From Casp-Chloro-G3 sp002816715 (GTDB lineage Bacteria > Chloroflexota > Dehalococcoidia > Lucifugimonadales > UBA3495), in assembly GCA_027623815.1 (NCBI GenBank), contig JAQBUV010000055.1:1-17171 (forward strand): 17,171 nt of DNA. The letters run 5' to 3'. A model generated the notes under the pieces. The model was not told where the DNA came from. It made no database searches and saw nothing but the letters and a program-made list of their open reading frames with translations. Positions 6,409 through 13,286 of the stretch are shown here, one piece after another. The position numbers and the translations under genes were made by a program. The stretch's first letter is position 1. The number at the start of each line of letters is the position of its first letter.

Positions 6409-7419
6409 GTGCTCAGCATGATGCAAATTTCTCAAGAAGTAAGTGTTGAATCCCCCCTCGCCCAACTTTTGCAAAGGGGGATTCACGCCCAGTCGTCGCA
6501 ATCGTGGAGATGGTTAGTTATATTGGTGGTATCTCTGGCCCTAGTTGCCTGCTCCACCGCTGTTCCGCCCCAGGAGTCACCGACACCGGCTGCGCGGCAA
6601 TTCGGAGGCCCGGAGTACAGCGTCATCCTGGTGACCAGCGACCTGGCAGTGGGCACTAACCGGGTATCATTCGGGATAATCGACCGCGACGGTATGCCAG
6701 TGCGCACCAAAGAAGCCCAGGTGCAGTCGGTGTATCTTCCGCCGGGAGTGGACGGCGGCGAGATACGTCAGACGGTTACCGCCCGGTTTCAGCAGTGGCC
6801 GCCGGGCGAACGGGGTGTCTACGTGACTACGTTGGACTTTGACCTGCCCGGCGAAGCGACTGAATCTAACCCGGGTTTCTGGGGACTGGAAATTAATACC
6901 ACTACCGATTCCGGAGTGGTGGTTGTCGCGCAAACCGCCGCCAGAGTCGCCGAGCATTCCTCCACGCCAGGCATTGGCGATCCGGCCCCCCGCAGCGTGA
7001 CGCCCACGGTGCGCGATACCGATGACCTATCGACTATATCCAGTTCTGGAGTCCCCGACCCAGACCTGTACCAGCTATCCATTGACCAGGCATTGGACAC
7101 GGGCAAACCATTGGTGGTGGTGTTTGCCTCGCCCGCTTTCTGCGTCAGCGCCACCTGCGGCCCGCAAGTGGAGTTGGTTGGGCAAGTTAAGGAGCGGCAC
7201 CAAGACGAAGCCAATTTCATTCATGTGGAAGTCTTTAAGAACCCGCATTTGATCGAAGGCGGCCGCCCAACCGGCGGATGGGTGCCGACAGTCGATGAGT
7301 GGGGGATGCTCAGCGAGCCCTGGACCTTTGTAATCGACGAGAAGGGGTTGGTACACGCTAAGTTTGAGCAGTTCATCCCGGCGGAGGAGATCGAAGCGGC
7401 CCTGCTGGAAATTCTCTAA
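6409..7419 (+). CDS. Lipoprotein with C-terminal thioredoxin-like domain
   Basis: A 336-residue predicted exported lipoprotein. WRWLVILVVSLALVAC (33-48) is a membrane segment ending in a lipobox with Cys48 as lipidation site. Residues 65-180 look like a beta-rich domain (VTSDLAVGTNRVSFGIIDRDG, then YLPPGV). After a Ser/Thr/Pro-rich linker, residues 221-336 resemble a thioredoxin-like fold: GKPLVVVFASPAFCVSATCGP carries Cys245 and Cys250 (CxxxxC, not CxxC or the Sco CxxxC), and EPWTFVIDEKGLV is the usual cis-Pro/strand region. A role in thiol or metal handling outside the membrane is inferred, possibly oxidase assembly given nearby cox genes. GTG at 6409, five bases after AGGAG (6399-6403), is favoured; ATG at 6418 or TTG at 6469 would give a shorter signal peptide. 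A palindrome lies inside the first 25 codons. Confidence 0.75.
   Translation: MLSMMQISQEVSVESPLAQLLQRGIHAQSSQSWRWLVILVVSLALVACSTAVPPQESPTPAARQFGGPEYSVILVTSDLAVGTNRVSFGIIDRDGMPVRTKEAQVQSVYLPPGVDGGEIRQTVTARFQQWPPGERGVYVTTLDFDLPGEATESNPGFWGLEINTTTDSGVVVVAQTAARVAEHSSTPGIGDPAPRSVTPTVRDTDDLSTISSSGVPDPDLYQLSIDQALDTGKPLVVVFASPAFCVSATCGPQVELVGQVKERHQDEANFIHVEVFKNPHLIEGGRPTGGWVPTVDEWGMLSEPWTFVIDEKGLVHAKFEQFIPAEEIEAALLEIL
6448..6484. repeat. Palindrome GAATCCCCC/GGGGGATTC in the lipoprotein's N-terminal coding region
   Basis: GAATCCCCC (6448-6456) and GGGGGATTC (6476-6484) are perfect 9-bp inverted arms about 19 bases apart. Hairpins of this composition occur as dispersed intergenic repeats in many bacteria. 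Here it lies before the signal peptide within the open frame, encoding about residues 14-25, so it is either an insertion tolerated in frame or evidence that the true start is further downstream. Confidence 0.65.
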
Positions 7420-7441
7420 CCTGGTATCGTCAGGCGCTGGT

Positions 7442-7474
7442 GCTTCGACAAACCTGTCCTGAGCCTGTCGAAGC
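7442..7474. repeat. Inverted repeat GCTTCGACA/TGTCGAAGC in a convergent gap
   Basis: GCTTCGACA (7442-7450) and TGTCGAAGC (7466-7474) form a perfect 9-bp stem with a 15-base loop, 22 bases after the lipoprotein stop. It sits between convergent genes and could act as a transcription barrier for both, although no T-run follows. TTCGACA/TGTCGAA repeats of this type are familiar from Chloroflexota intergenic regions. Confidence 0.65.
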
Positions 7475-7529
7475 GGCTCACCACGAGCGGACTGTGACTT
7501 CGTTACCGCTCATCCTGAGCCTGTCGAAG
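7457..7529. repeat. 17-bp direct repeat TCCTGAGCCTGTCGAAG
   Basis: The 17-mer occurs at 7457-7473 and 7513-7529 with a 56-base period. The first copy contains one arm of the adjacent inverted repeat. The remainder of the gap 7420-7553 shows no coding sign. This looks like two fragments of one dispersed repeat family. Confidence 0.7.
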
Positions 7530-7553
7530 GATGGCTAGGCGGTCTGGATCGCT

Positions 7554-7877
7554 CTAATCGCCTATCTCCACCGCCACCAACCTGCCATCCCGCTCCACGT
7601 AAGTGACCAACACTGTCTGTCCGAATAACTGGTGTTCCTTCAGATGCGATGGGGTGAATTCCACAAATCCTTCAGTGGTAAAAATGTACTCTTGTCCGGC
7701 ATCGTCACGAATCGTCAACAGTTCTATCTCGGCGATGTTGCGGCCCACCACGCCAACAATCTGGCCGCGCACTTGCTTGACCCCGGCCACATCATCTTTA
7801 GTATAACCGCCGCCACATGCCGTGGTGAGTAGCAGGAATAGTGCCATAGTGGCTAGAGTTGGTTGATACATCCGCAT
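7554..7877 (-). CDS. Small lipoprotein with a beta-rich (possibly OB-like) domain
   Basis: A 107-residue predicted lipoprotein. MALFLLLTTAC (11-21) is a hydrophobic segment ending in a lipobox, followed by GGG, so Cys21 would be lipidated. The mature part alternates strands: KQVRGQIVGVVGR, IELLTIRDDAGQEYIFTTEG, TPSHLKEHQLFGQTVLVTYVERDGRLVAVEIGD, a pattern suggestive of an OB-like barrel. The ATG at 7877 is chosen because upstream in-frame codons extend into a Gly/Arg-rich stretch overlapping the permease gene; ATG at 7871 is an alternative. No good ribosome binding site is visible. It lies 23 bases after the ABC permease gene on the same strand, so it may be the accessory lipoprotein of that exporter. 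Function unknown. Confidence 0.75.
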   Translation of the reverse strand: MRMYQPTLATMALFLLLTTACGGGYTKDDVAGVKQVRGQIVGVVGRNIAEIELLTIRDDAGQEYIFTTEGFVEFTPSHLKEHQLFGQTVLVTYVERDGRLVAVEIGD

Positions 7878-7900
7878 AGGCGACCGTAGATAACCGGCGG

Positions 7901-8983
7901 TTAGCTGAACCGGAAGACCTTGATTGCCACCACGGCGGTACCTGCGATCCAACCGCCCAGCGCGGCCAGTTGGGGCCACACCTGCCACAGCGGGGCATCA
8001 TAGATGGCGACCTCGCGCAGTGCGGTCAGCATGGGTGTCAACGGCAGGGCCTGGGCCACGTAGGGCAGTATCCAAGGTAGGGATGTTGTGGAGAAAAAAG
8101 CCCCGGCGAAGAAAAGCATCGGCATGGCGATGACGTTGCCCATGCCCGATGCCGCCGAAGGGGTGTTGGCCCAGGCCGACAAGATGAACCCCAGGTTCAG
8201 GAACACCAGGCTCCCCAGCAGCACGATGATGAATATCCAGGCCAGGTTCCCGTGAATCTGCGCCCCGAATATGAACACTCCCACTGCCAGAATAATGGCC
8301 GCTTGCACCAGGGCCAGCAACAGATGGGCCGCAATCTCCGCCGCAAAGTATTTCCAGATGGCCAGCGGAGTCACCAGCATGCGCTTCAGAATTGACTGGC
8401 CCCGATAGGTGCTGATCTTCACCGCTACAGAGATGATGGAGCTGGTCATAATGCCCAGGCTCAACAAACCCAGCAAGGCAATATCGAAAAACGAGACGTT
8501 CTGGACGGCGACCTCTGAGGTCGCCAAAGCTGGTGGGGGGCCGTTACTGGCTTGGGTTTCAGCATTCATACTTGAGATGACAATGCCGGAAATCGCCGCC
8601 GCCACCAGTTGATTGCGTTCCGGGTTGTCGCTGCTGTAAATCAGCGTCGGTGAAGCCTGTCCGCCCGCGCCGAAGCCTTCGGGGATTACCAGCAGGTAGT
8701 CCAGGTCTCCTGATTCAATTTGACTCTGGGCAATGAGTTTCTCCATCTCCAGGCTCATGAAATCATCAGTGGCTAGAAAGTGGACGGTTAAAAGCTGATC
8801 AAACAGGGCCTGAGAGAGGGGTGTTCTGGCCTGGTCAATGACTGCTAGGCTTGGACTGCTGCCACCAAAGTTGCTGAAGAGGCCAAAGACCACCACCAGC
8901 ATCAGCGGGAAGATCAGCGACCACAGGGTGGTGTGCCGATTGCGGGCCATCATTTTCAGGTTGGTGAAGGTGAGAGTCAGCAA
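7901..8983 (-). CDS. ABC-2 type transporter permease
   Basis: A 360-residue membrane subunit of an ABC exporter. It has one N-terminal membrane helix (about 20-39), a large extracytoplasmic domain (about 40-165, containing IDQARTPLSQALFDQL and the YSSDNPERNQLVAAAISG stretch typical of ABC-2 permeases), then a core of about five helices up to 355. The cytoplasmic coupling region reads ISTYRGQSILKRMLVTPL (about 190-208). The start is TTG at 8983, two bases past the ATPase stop, with AGGGA of the ATPase 3' end serving as ribosome binding site; ATGs at codons 11-12 lack one. Such ATPase/permease pairs export drugs, lipids or polymers, or act in assembly. The substrate cannot be read from sequence. 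The neighbouring ctaA might hint at heme/oxidase biogenesis, but that is weak. Confidence 0.88.
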   Translation of the reverse strand: MLTLTFTNLKMMARNRHTTLWSLIFPLMLVVVFGLFSNFGGSSPSLAVIDQARTPLSQALFDQLLTVHFLATDDFMSLEMEKLIAQSQIESGDLDYLLVIPEGFGAGGQASPTLIYSSDNPERNQLVAAAISGIVISSMNAETQASNGPPPALATSEVAVQNVSFFDIALLGLLSLGIMTSSIISVAVKISTYRGQSILKRMLVTPLAIWKYFAAEIAAHLLLALVQAAIILAVGVFIFGAQIHGNLAWIFIIVLLGSLVFLNLGFILSAWANTPSAASGMGNVIAMPMLFFAGAFFSTTSLPWILPYVAQALPLTPMLTALREVAIYDAPLWQVWPQLAALGGWIAGTAVVAIKVFRFS

Positions 8984-8985
8984 GG

Positions 8986-9909
8986 TCAGTCCCTAAGCTC
9001 AGTGCCGGTAAGTTGCAGGAAAACGTCCTCCAGGGTGACCGGCGCGACTTCCAGATGTTCCAGCCGGATGTCGTTTTGGACGATTCCTTCCAGCACCGAA
9101 TCCAAGGCTCGCGGACTGTCGCTCAGGCGTATCACGTAGGTGTTATTCTCTTGTATCTGCATTGAACTGACCGCGCCGTTCAGCGAAAGCAACTGGTCTT
9201 CGGTCAACGGCTCCAGCGACATCATGGTTACCGTGTAAGTAGATTTGAGGCTGCTAATCAGGTTTTGCGGCGTGTCCGTCGCCACCACCTTGCCCTGGTC
9301 CATGATGGCCACGCGCTGGCACAGGGTTTCAGCTTCCTCCATGTAGTGGGTGGTCAAAACTACGGTGACGTTTTTCTGGTTAATCTCCCGAATCAGGCCC
9401 CAGATGTTGCGCCGGGCCTGAGGGTCTAGGCCGGTGGTGGGTTCGTCCAGAATGACCAGTTCCGGGTCGTTGACCAGGCTGGCGGCGACGGTGAATCGCT
9501 GTTGCTGGCCGCCGGACAACTGGCGCACCCGCTGCGTGGCCTTGTCGAGCAGTCCCACCTGTTCTAGAAGGTGGTTGGGCTGAATGTGTTTGGGGTAGAA
9601 ACTGCCAATGAGCGCGAGAATTTCCCGAAGGTTCAGGTAGTCGTAGTAAGCAGAGGACTGGAGTTGCACTCCGATGCGGGCCTTGACCTTGGTGGAGTCT
9701 CGGACGGTATCCAGGCCCAGGACACTAACCTGGCCTTGAGTAGGCTTTTGCAGGCCCTCGATTATTTCCAGAGTGGTGGTCTTGCCCGCGCCATTCGGCC
9801 CCAGGATGCCGAAAATCTCGCCGGTTTTTACCGAGAACGAAACATCGTCAACAGCGGTAAAAGCGCCGAAACGTTTAGTTAGACCTTCTACCCGAATCGC
9901 CCTATCCAT
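8986..9909 (-). CDS. ABC transporter ATP-binding protein (exporter type)
   Basis: A 307-residue nucleotide-binding subunit of the drug/antibiotic-type (CcmA/DrrA-like) class. Walker A GPNGAGKTT (37-45), Q-loop GVQLQS (80-85), signature LSGGQQQR (131-138), Walker B LVILDEPTTGLD (151-162) and H-loop TTHYMEEAE (186-194) are all intact. The roughly 80-residue C-terminal extension ending VTLEDVFLQLTGTELRD is usual for this class. The ATG at 9909 has no clear ribosome binding site but lies only 13 bases from a consensus -10, so the transcript would have a very short leader. It is first gene of a three-gene minus-strand operon with the permease and a small lipoprotein, divergent from ctaA. Confidence 0.93.
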   Translation of the reverse strand: MDRAIRVEGLTKRFGAFTAVDDVSFSVKTGEIFGILGPNGAGKTTTLEIIEGLQKPTQGQVSVLGLDTVRDSTKVKARIGVQLQSSAYYDYLNLREILALIGSFYPKHIQPNHLLEQVGLLDKATQRVRQLSGGQQQRFTVAASLVNDPELVILDEPTTGLDPQARRNIWGLIREINQKNVTVVLTTHYMEEAETLCQRVAIMDQGKVVATDTPQNLISSLKSTYTVTMMSLEPLTEDQLLSLNGAVSSMQIQENNTYVIRLSDSPRALDSVLEGIVQNDIRLEHLEVAPVTLEDVFLQLTGTELRD

Positions 9910-9922
9910 GATAACATTGCGA

Positions 9923-9928
9923 ATTATA
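9923..9928 (-). promoter_or_regulatory. Consensus -10 box for the ABC operon
   Basis: The minus strand reads TATAAT at 9928-9923, 13 bases before the ATPase ATG. No good -35 is visible at 15-19 bases. Transcription would start only some 6-8 bases before the ATG, giving an almost leaderless message, consistent with the absence of a ribosome binding site. Confidence 0.45.
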
Positions 9929-9957
9929 TCACAATCGGATGGATTTCCCCCTTTAAC

Positions 9958-9979
9958 TGGTAGCTAGATGGTAGCTAGA
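9958..9979. repeat. Perfect 11-bp tandem repeat TGGTAGCTAGA x2 in the divergent ABC/ctaA promoter region
   Basis: TGGTAGCTAGA occurs back to back at 9958-9968 and 9969-9979, each copy containing the palindrome TAGCTA, spaced one helical turn apart. It ends five bases before the ctaA ATG and lies 30 bases from the ABC -10. This spacing suits a regulator binding on one DNA face, but slippage duplication cannot be excluded. Confidence 0.6.
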
Positions 9980-9984
9980 CGTAG

Positions 9985-10959
9985 ATGGTAATATCGCAAT
10001 CAACCGGCACCCTGGCTCAGCCCGGCAAATCTCACACGTGGCTGAAGTCCATCTCTTTAACTACTGTCCTGGCGGTCTTTGCTCTGGTGGTATTGGGCGG
10101 AGTGGTCCGAGTCACCGAATCTGGCCTGGGCTGCCCCGACTGGCCGCTGTGTCACGGTAAGCTTTTCCCTCCCCTGGAATTTACGGCCATCGTTGAATAT
10201 TCCCATCGATTCGTAGCCTCAGCGATAGTCAGTCCCCTGATTCTGGTCACCGTCGGCATCGTCTGGTTCGCCTACCGAAAGGAACGCTGGCTGACCATAC
10301 CGTCAGTTTTAGCGGTGGTGCTTTTGGTGATTCAGGCATTGCTGGGCGGCGTTACCGTCTTGCAAGAGTTGCCCGGTGAAATTGTTGCCGCGCACCTGGC
10401 GGTGGCAGAAGCCCTGCTGGCCTGCCTGGTCTTGATCGCGGTGGTCGCTTTCAAAGGCCCGCTGGCTGGTCATTCGGAGCACTCAGTTGGTAGTCCCCCC
10501 GACCGTTTCCCCAAACTCGCCTTGATTTCCGCCGTGGCTGTCTACATCCTGATCCTCTCCGGGTCTTACGTGACTGCCAGCGGCGCAACCGCCGCCTGCG
10601 TGACCTGGCCGCTGTGTCAGGGAGAAATATTCCCCCAAGGGCTTCCGGCGGCGATTCACATGGGCCACCGTTACGTCGCGCTGATCGTTGGAGTATTTCT
10701 GCTGTATAGTGTGCACCTGGGAATTCGAGGCAAACACCGCTCGCTGGATGTGAGGTTGCTGTCGATGGCGGTGGCGGCCCTGTTTGTGGTTCAGATCGCG
10801 GTGGGCGCGGCGACCATTCTACTTGGGTTTCCCATCCATTTGATCGCCCTGCACCTGGCCCTGGGGTCGGCGGTTTGGGCTACAATAGCGGCGACGGCTT
10901 TCGTGAGTCGCACCCGTCCCGGCAACGCCGAAGTCGTCAACCAAGGAGCAACCTCATGA
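9985..10959 (+). CDS. ctaA: Heme A synthase (CtaA/Cox15)
   Basis: A 324-residue eight-helix membrane enzyme that oxidises the C8 methyl of heme O to formyl, yielding heme A for the oxidase encoded downstream. The protein shows the expected internal duplication. The four heme-ligand histidines are H74 (EYSHR), H137 (AAHLA), H228 (HMGHRY) and H290 (ALHLALG), and Glu71 is conserved. Each half also has a Cys pair: C50/C56 in GLGCPDWPLCHG and C205/C211 in ACVTWPLCQG, as in Bacillus-type CtaA. GGVVRVTESGLGCPDWP near residue 38 is diagnostic. The ATG at 9985 lacks a strong ribosome binding site and directly follows an 11-bp tandem repeat. The stop overlaps the ctaB start by four bases (ATGA), implying translational coupling. 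Confidence 0.96.
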   Translation: MVISQSTGTLAQPGKSHTWLKSISLTTVLAVFALVVLGGVVRVTESGLGCPDWPLCHGKLFPPLEFTAIVEYSHRFVASAIVSPLILVTVGIVWFAYRKERWLTIPSVLAVVLLVIQALLGGVTVLQELPGEIVAAHLAVAEALLACLVLIAVVAFKGPLAGHSEHSVGSPPDRFPKLALISAVAVYILILSGSYVTASGATAACVTWPLCQGEIFPQGLPAAIHMGHRYVALIVGVFLLYSVHLGIRGKHRSLDVRLLSMAVAALFVVQIAVGAATILLGFPIHLIALHLALGSAVWATIAATAFVSRTRPGNAEVVNQGATS

Positions 10960-11873
10960 CCAACCTGCAATCAGCGGTAGAAGGCATCCCGGGGCGTTCG
11001 GCTTCCCTGCTGGCCATCCTCAACGACTACCTCACACTGACCAAACCGCCCATTGTAGTGCTATTGCTGATCACCGCCGCGGGAGGCATGTTCCTGGCGG
11101 CGCAAGGTCTGCCTTCGTTGATGCTGATGGGTCTGGTCTGGCTGGGAGGCGCGCTGGCCGCCGGGGGAGCCAACGCCATCAATCACTACCTGGACCGTGA
11201 CATTGACGAACGCATGTCCCGCACCCGGCAGCGTCCGGTGCCCGGAAACCGGATTACTCCCAACAAGGCGCTGACTTTTGGCATCGCGCTCAACGTTGTC
11301 GCCTTCGCCATATTGGGCATCGGGGTCAACCTGCTGGCGGCTTTGCTCACTTTGTCGGCCACGTTGTTTTATGTATTCGTTTATACCAACTGGCTGAAAC
11401 GCACCACACCGCAGAACATAGTCATTGGCGGCGCGGCGGGAGCGATACCGCCCCTGGTGGGTTGGGCGGCGGTAACCGGCGGACTGGACCTCCCGGCAGT
11501 TTATCTATTCGCCATTGTCTTTTTCTGGACGCCGCCCCATTTTTGGGCGTTGTCGCTATTGATCAAAGACGACTACGCCGAGGCCGGTATTCCAATGCTG
11601 CCAGTGGTGACGACTGTTGAACACACCACCCTGCAAATTTTCTACTATACGTTGGCGCTGGTGGGTCTGACCATCATGTTCGCCCTCAGCACAGCGGTAG
11701 GCCTGGTGTACCTGGGTTCAGCCCTGGTCATGGGAGTGGTGTTCATCGCAATGGCGTGGCGGTTGAAGCGAAACTACAGCAGAAGCGGCGCGAAAAACGT
11801 CTATCTTTATTCTTTGCTTTACCTGGCGTTGTTGTTCGTCGCGGTGATGGTGGACAGCATTATCCAATTGTAA
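10956..11873 (+). CDS. ctaB: Heme O synthase / protoheme IX farnesyltransferase
   Basis: A 305-residue UbiA-family membrane prenyltransferase that adds a farnesyl group to protoheme IX to give heme O, the substrate of CtaA. The first Asp-rich motif is NAINHYLDRDIDERMSRTRQRP (the NxxxDxxxD pattern with the RTRxRP tail). TPQNIVIGGAAGAIPPLVGW and the FFWTPPHFWALSL-IKDDY motif, with IPMLPVV after it, are typical of CtaB/CyoE. About eight or nine hydrophobic helices are visible. The ATG at 10956 has AAGGAG (10943-10948) seven bases upstream, and overlaps the ctaA stop, so an in-frame upstream start at 10875 inside ctaA is rejected. Length is normal for the family. Confidence 0.96.
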   Translation: MTNLQSAVEGIPGRSASLLAILNDYLTLTKPPIVVLLLITAAGGMFLAAQGLPSLMLMGLVWLGGALAAGGANAINHYLDRDIDERMSRTRQRPVPGNRITPNKALTFGIALNVVAFAILGIGVNLLAALLTLSATLFYVFVYTNWLKRTTPQNIVIGGAAGAIPPLVGWAAVTGGLDLPAVYLFAIVFFWTPPHFWALSLLIKDDYAEAGIPMLPVVTTVEHTTLQIFYYTLALVGLTIMFALSTAVGLVYLGSALVMGVVFIAMAWRLKRNYSRSGAKNVYLYSLLYLALLFVAVMVDSIIQL

Positions 11874-11938
11874 AGTTTGGGCTGCAGCTGACTGCTAATC
11901 GCCGTCAAAATATGCTTCGCATCACGAAATCAATTGCA

Positions 11939-11968
11939 TTGACATTCTTGAAGACCCTGTGCTATTGT
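11939..11968 (+). promoter_or_regulatory. Strong sigma70-type promoter for the cox operon
   Basis: Perfect -35 TTGACA (11939-11944), an 18-base spacer, and -10 TATTGT (11963-11968) preceded by TG one base upstream (extended -10 TGCTATTGT). Transcription would start near 11975, about 113 bases before the coxB start chosen here. The 200-base gap after ctaB and this promoter suggest that cox structural genes are transcribed independently of ctaAB. Confidence 0.7.
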
Positions 11969-11972
11969 CTGT

Positions 11973-12008
11973 CACTAGTGAAATTTAGCACAAACTCGGT
12001 TGATCAAC
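11973..12008. promoter_or_regulatory. Possible operator palindromes at the cox transcription start
   Basis: CACTAGTG (11973-11980) lies on the predicted start point and GTTGATCAAC (11999-12008) about 25 bases inside the leader. Both are perfect palindromes. Their position just downstream of the promoter would suit a repressor, but short palindromes are frequent and there is no other evidence. Confidence 0.3.
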
Positions 12009-12087
12009 TTTGGAGATACGCAAAATGCTCCTCTCGCCCCCCGACCGGGCAGATTCCCCAGCGCAGGTTTCGTTTCGCAGGTTTCCA

Positions 12088-13224
12088 ATGAATAACATTT
12101 TGAAATCCACTAAGCAGTGGTTTCAAGGCAAACACTTACTAGCTCTTGGAATCTTGGCCCTTTCGCTTGTGCTCGTTGCCTGCGACGCCAACGCCAAGCA
12201 GTCAACCTTTGGCACGGCAGGCCCGGTTGCAGAAAAGCAACTGCTGCTATTTAACGTACTGATGTGGGTCATGGTGGCGGTTTTTGTATTGGTAGAGGGC
12301 GCATTGCTCTACGCCGCAATCCGCTTCCGCCGCCGCCCAGGACAGCCATTACCCAAGCAGACCCACGGCAACACCGTGCTAGAGTTAACCTGGACAATTA
12401 TTCCAACCATCCTCATTTTGGGGCTGGGGATCTGGTCGGTGACTACCCTCTTTGAGTTGGACAAACCTCCCGCTTCAGCGGCCGGCAATACCCTGGACGT
12501 GACCGTTACCGGTCACCAGTGGTGGTTCGAGTTCGAATATCCCAACGCTGACGGAAATGGCACCGTGATCACTACCGCCAATGAGTTGCGGGTTCCGGTG
12601 GGACGGGCGGTAGAAGTCCTCCTGCAAAGCGACGATGTAATCCACAGTTTCTGGATACCCAAACTCGCCGGTAAGGTTGATATGGTGCCCACTCGCAACA
12701 ACCGGTTGTGGTTCTTGGCCGACGAGACCGGCACCTTCTACGGCCAATGCGCCGAGTTCTGCGGTACCGCGCACGCTCAGATGAAGTTCCTGGTGCAGGT
12801 ACTGACCCAGGAAGAATATGACGCCTGGGTGGCCGGGTTTGGCCAGACGCCTCAGCTATCTGCGGCTGCTCAGGCGGGCCAACAGGTATTCAACGGCGCG
12901 GGCGGCTGCGTAGTCTGTCACACGGTGAACGGGTCGGATAATCCGGCGATAGTCGCTGGACGTATGCAGGGGTTTCTCAATACTGAGGTGGGTATTGCAC
13001 CCGGCCCCAACATGACCGATCTGGCTACCCGTCAGACCTTTGCGGCGGGCTTGATCGACCTGAACCGGGAAAACCTTCGGGTATGGCTGACCAACCCGGA
13101 GGATATCAAGCCGGGCAACCATATGGCCAGCCGGGCCACTATCTATCAAACGGCTGACGGTCGCACCAGCCTGACTCAGACGCAGGTTTCTGCGCTGATT
13201 GAGTATCTACTGAGCTTGAAGTAG
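12088..13224 (+). CDS. coxB: Cytochrome c oxidase subunit II with fused cytochrome c (caa3 type), probable lipoprotein
   Basis: A 378-residue subunit II that accepts electrons and passes them through CuA to CoxA. A signal sequence ends in the lipobox LVLVAC (Cys32). Two membrane helices follow (about 53-78 and 98-122). The CuA domain has HQWWFEFEYP (143-152), His186 (DVIHSFW) and the complete ligand cluster C221, E223, C225, H229, M232 in CAEFCGTAHAQM. A C-terminal cytochrome c domain follows: C274-V-V-C277-H278, with M346 (GNHMASR) as likely axial ligand. The start is ambiguous. ATG 12088 gives a standard lipoprotein signal but has only a weak AGG upstream. ATG 12025 has GGAG (12012-12015) and adds 21 residues. 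The former is chosen for its signal peptide. Confidence 0.95.
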   Translation: MNNILKSTKQWFQGKHLLALGILALSLVLVACDANAKQSTFGTAGPVAEKQLLLFNVLMWVMVAVFVLVEGALLYAAIRFRRRPGQPLPKQTHGNTVLELTWTIIPTILILGLGIWSVTTLFELDKPPASAAGNTLDVTVTGHQWWFEFEYPNADGNGTVITTANELRVPVGRAVEVLLQSDDVIHSFWIPKLAGKVDMVPTRNNRLWFLADETGTFYGQCAEFCGTAHAQMKFLVQVLTQEEYDAWVAGFGQTPQLSAAAQAGQQVFNGAGGCVVCHTVNGSDNPAIVAGRMQGFLNTEVGIAPGPNMTDLATRQTFAAGLIDLNRENLRVWLTNPEDIKPGNHMASRATIYQTADGRTSLTQTQVSALIEYLLSLK

Positions 13225-13286
13225 ACTGAATCGCGACTTGTTTCGTAGGCGATAACCGCAGCTAATTAGGAGCAGCGAAGGCAACA

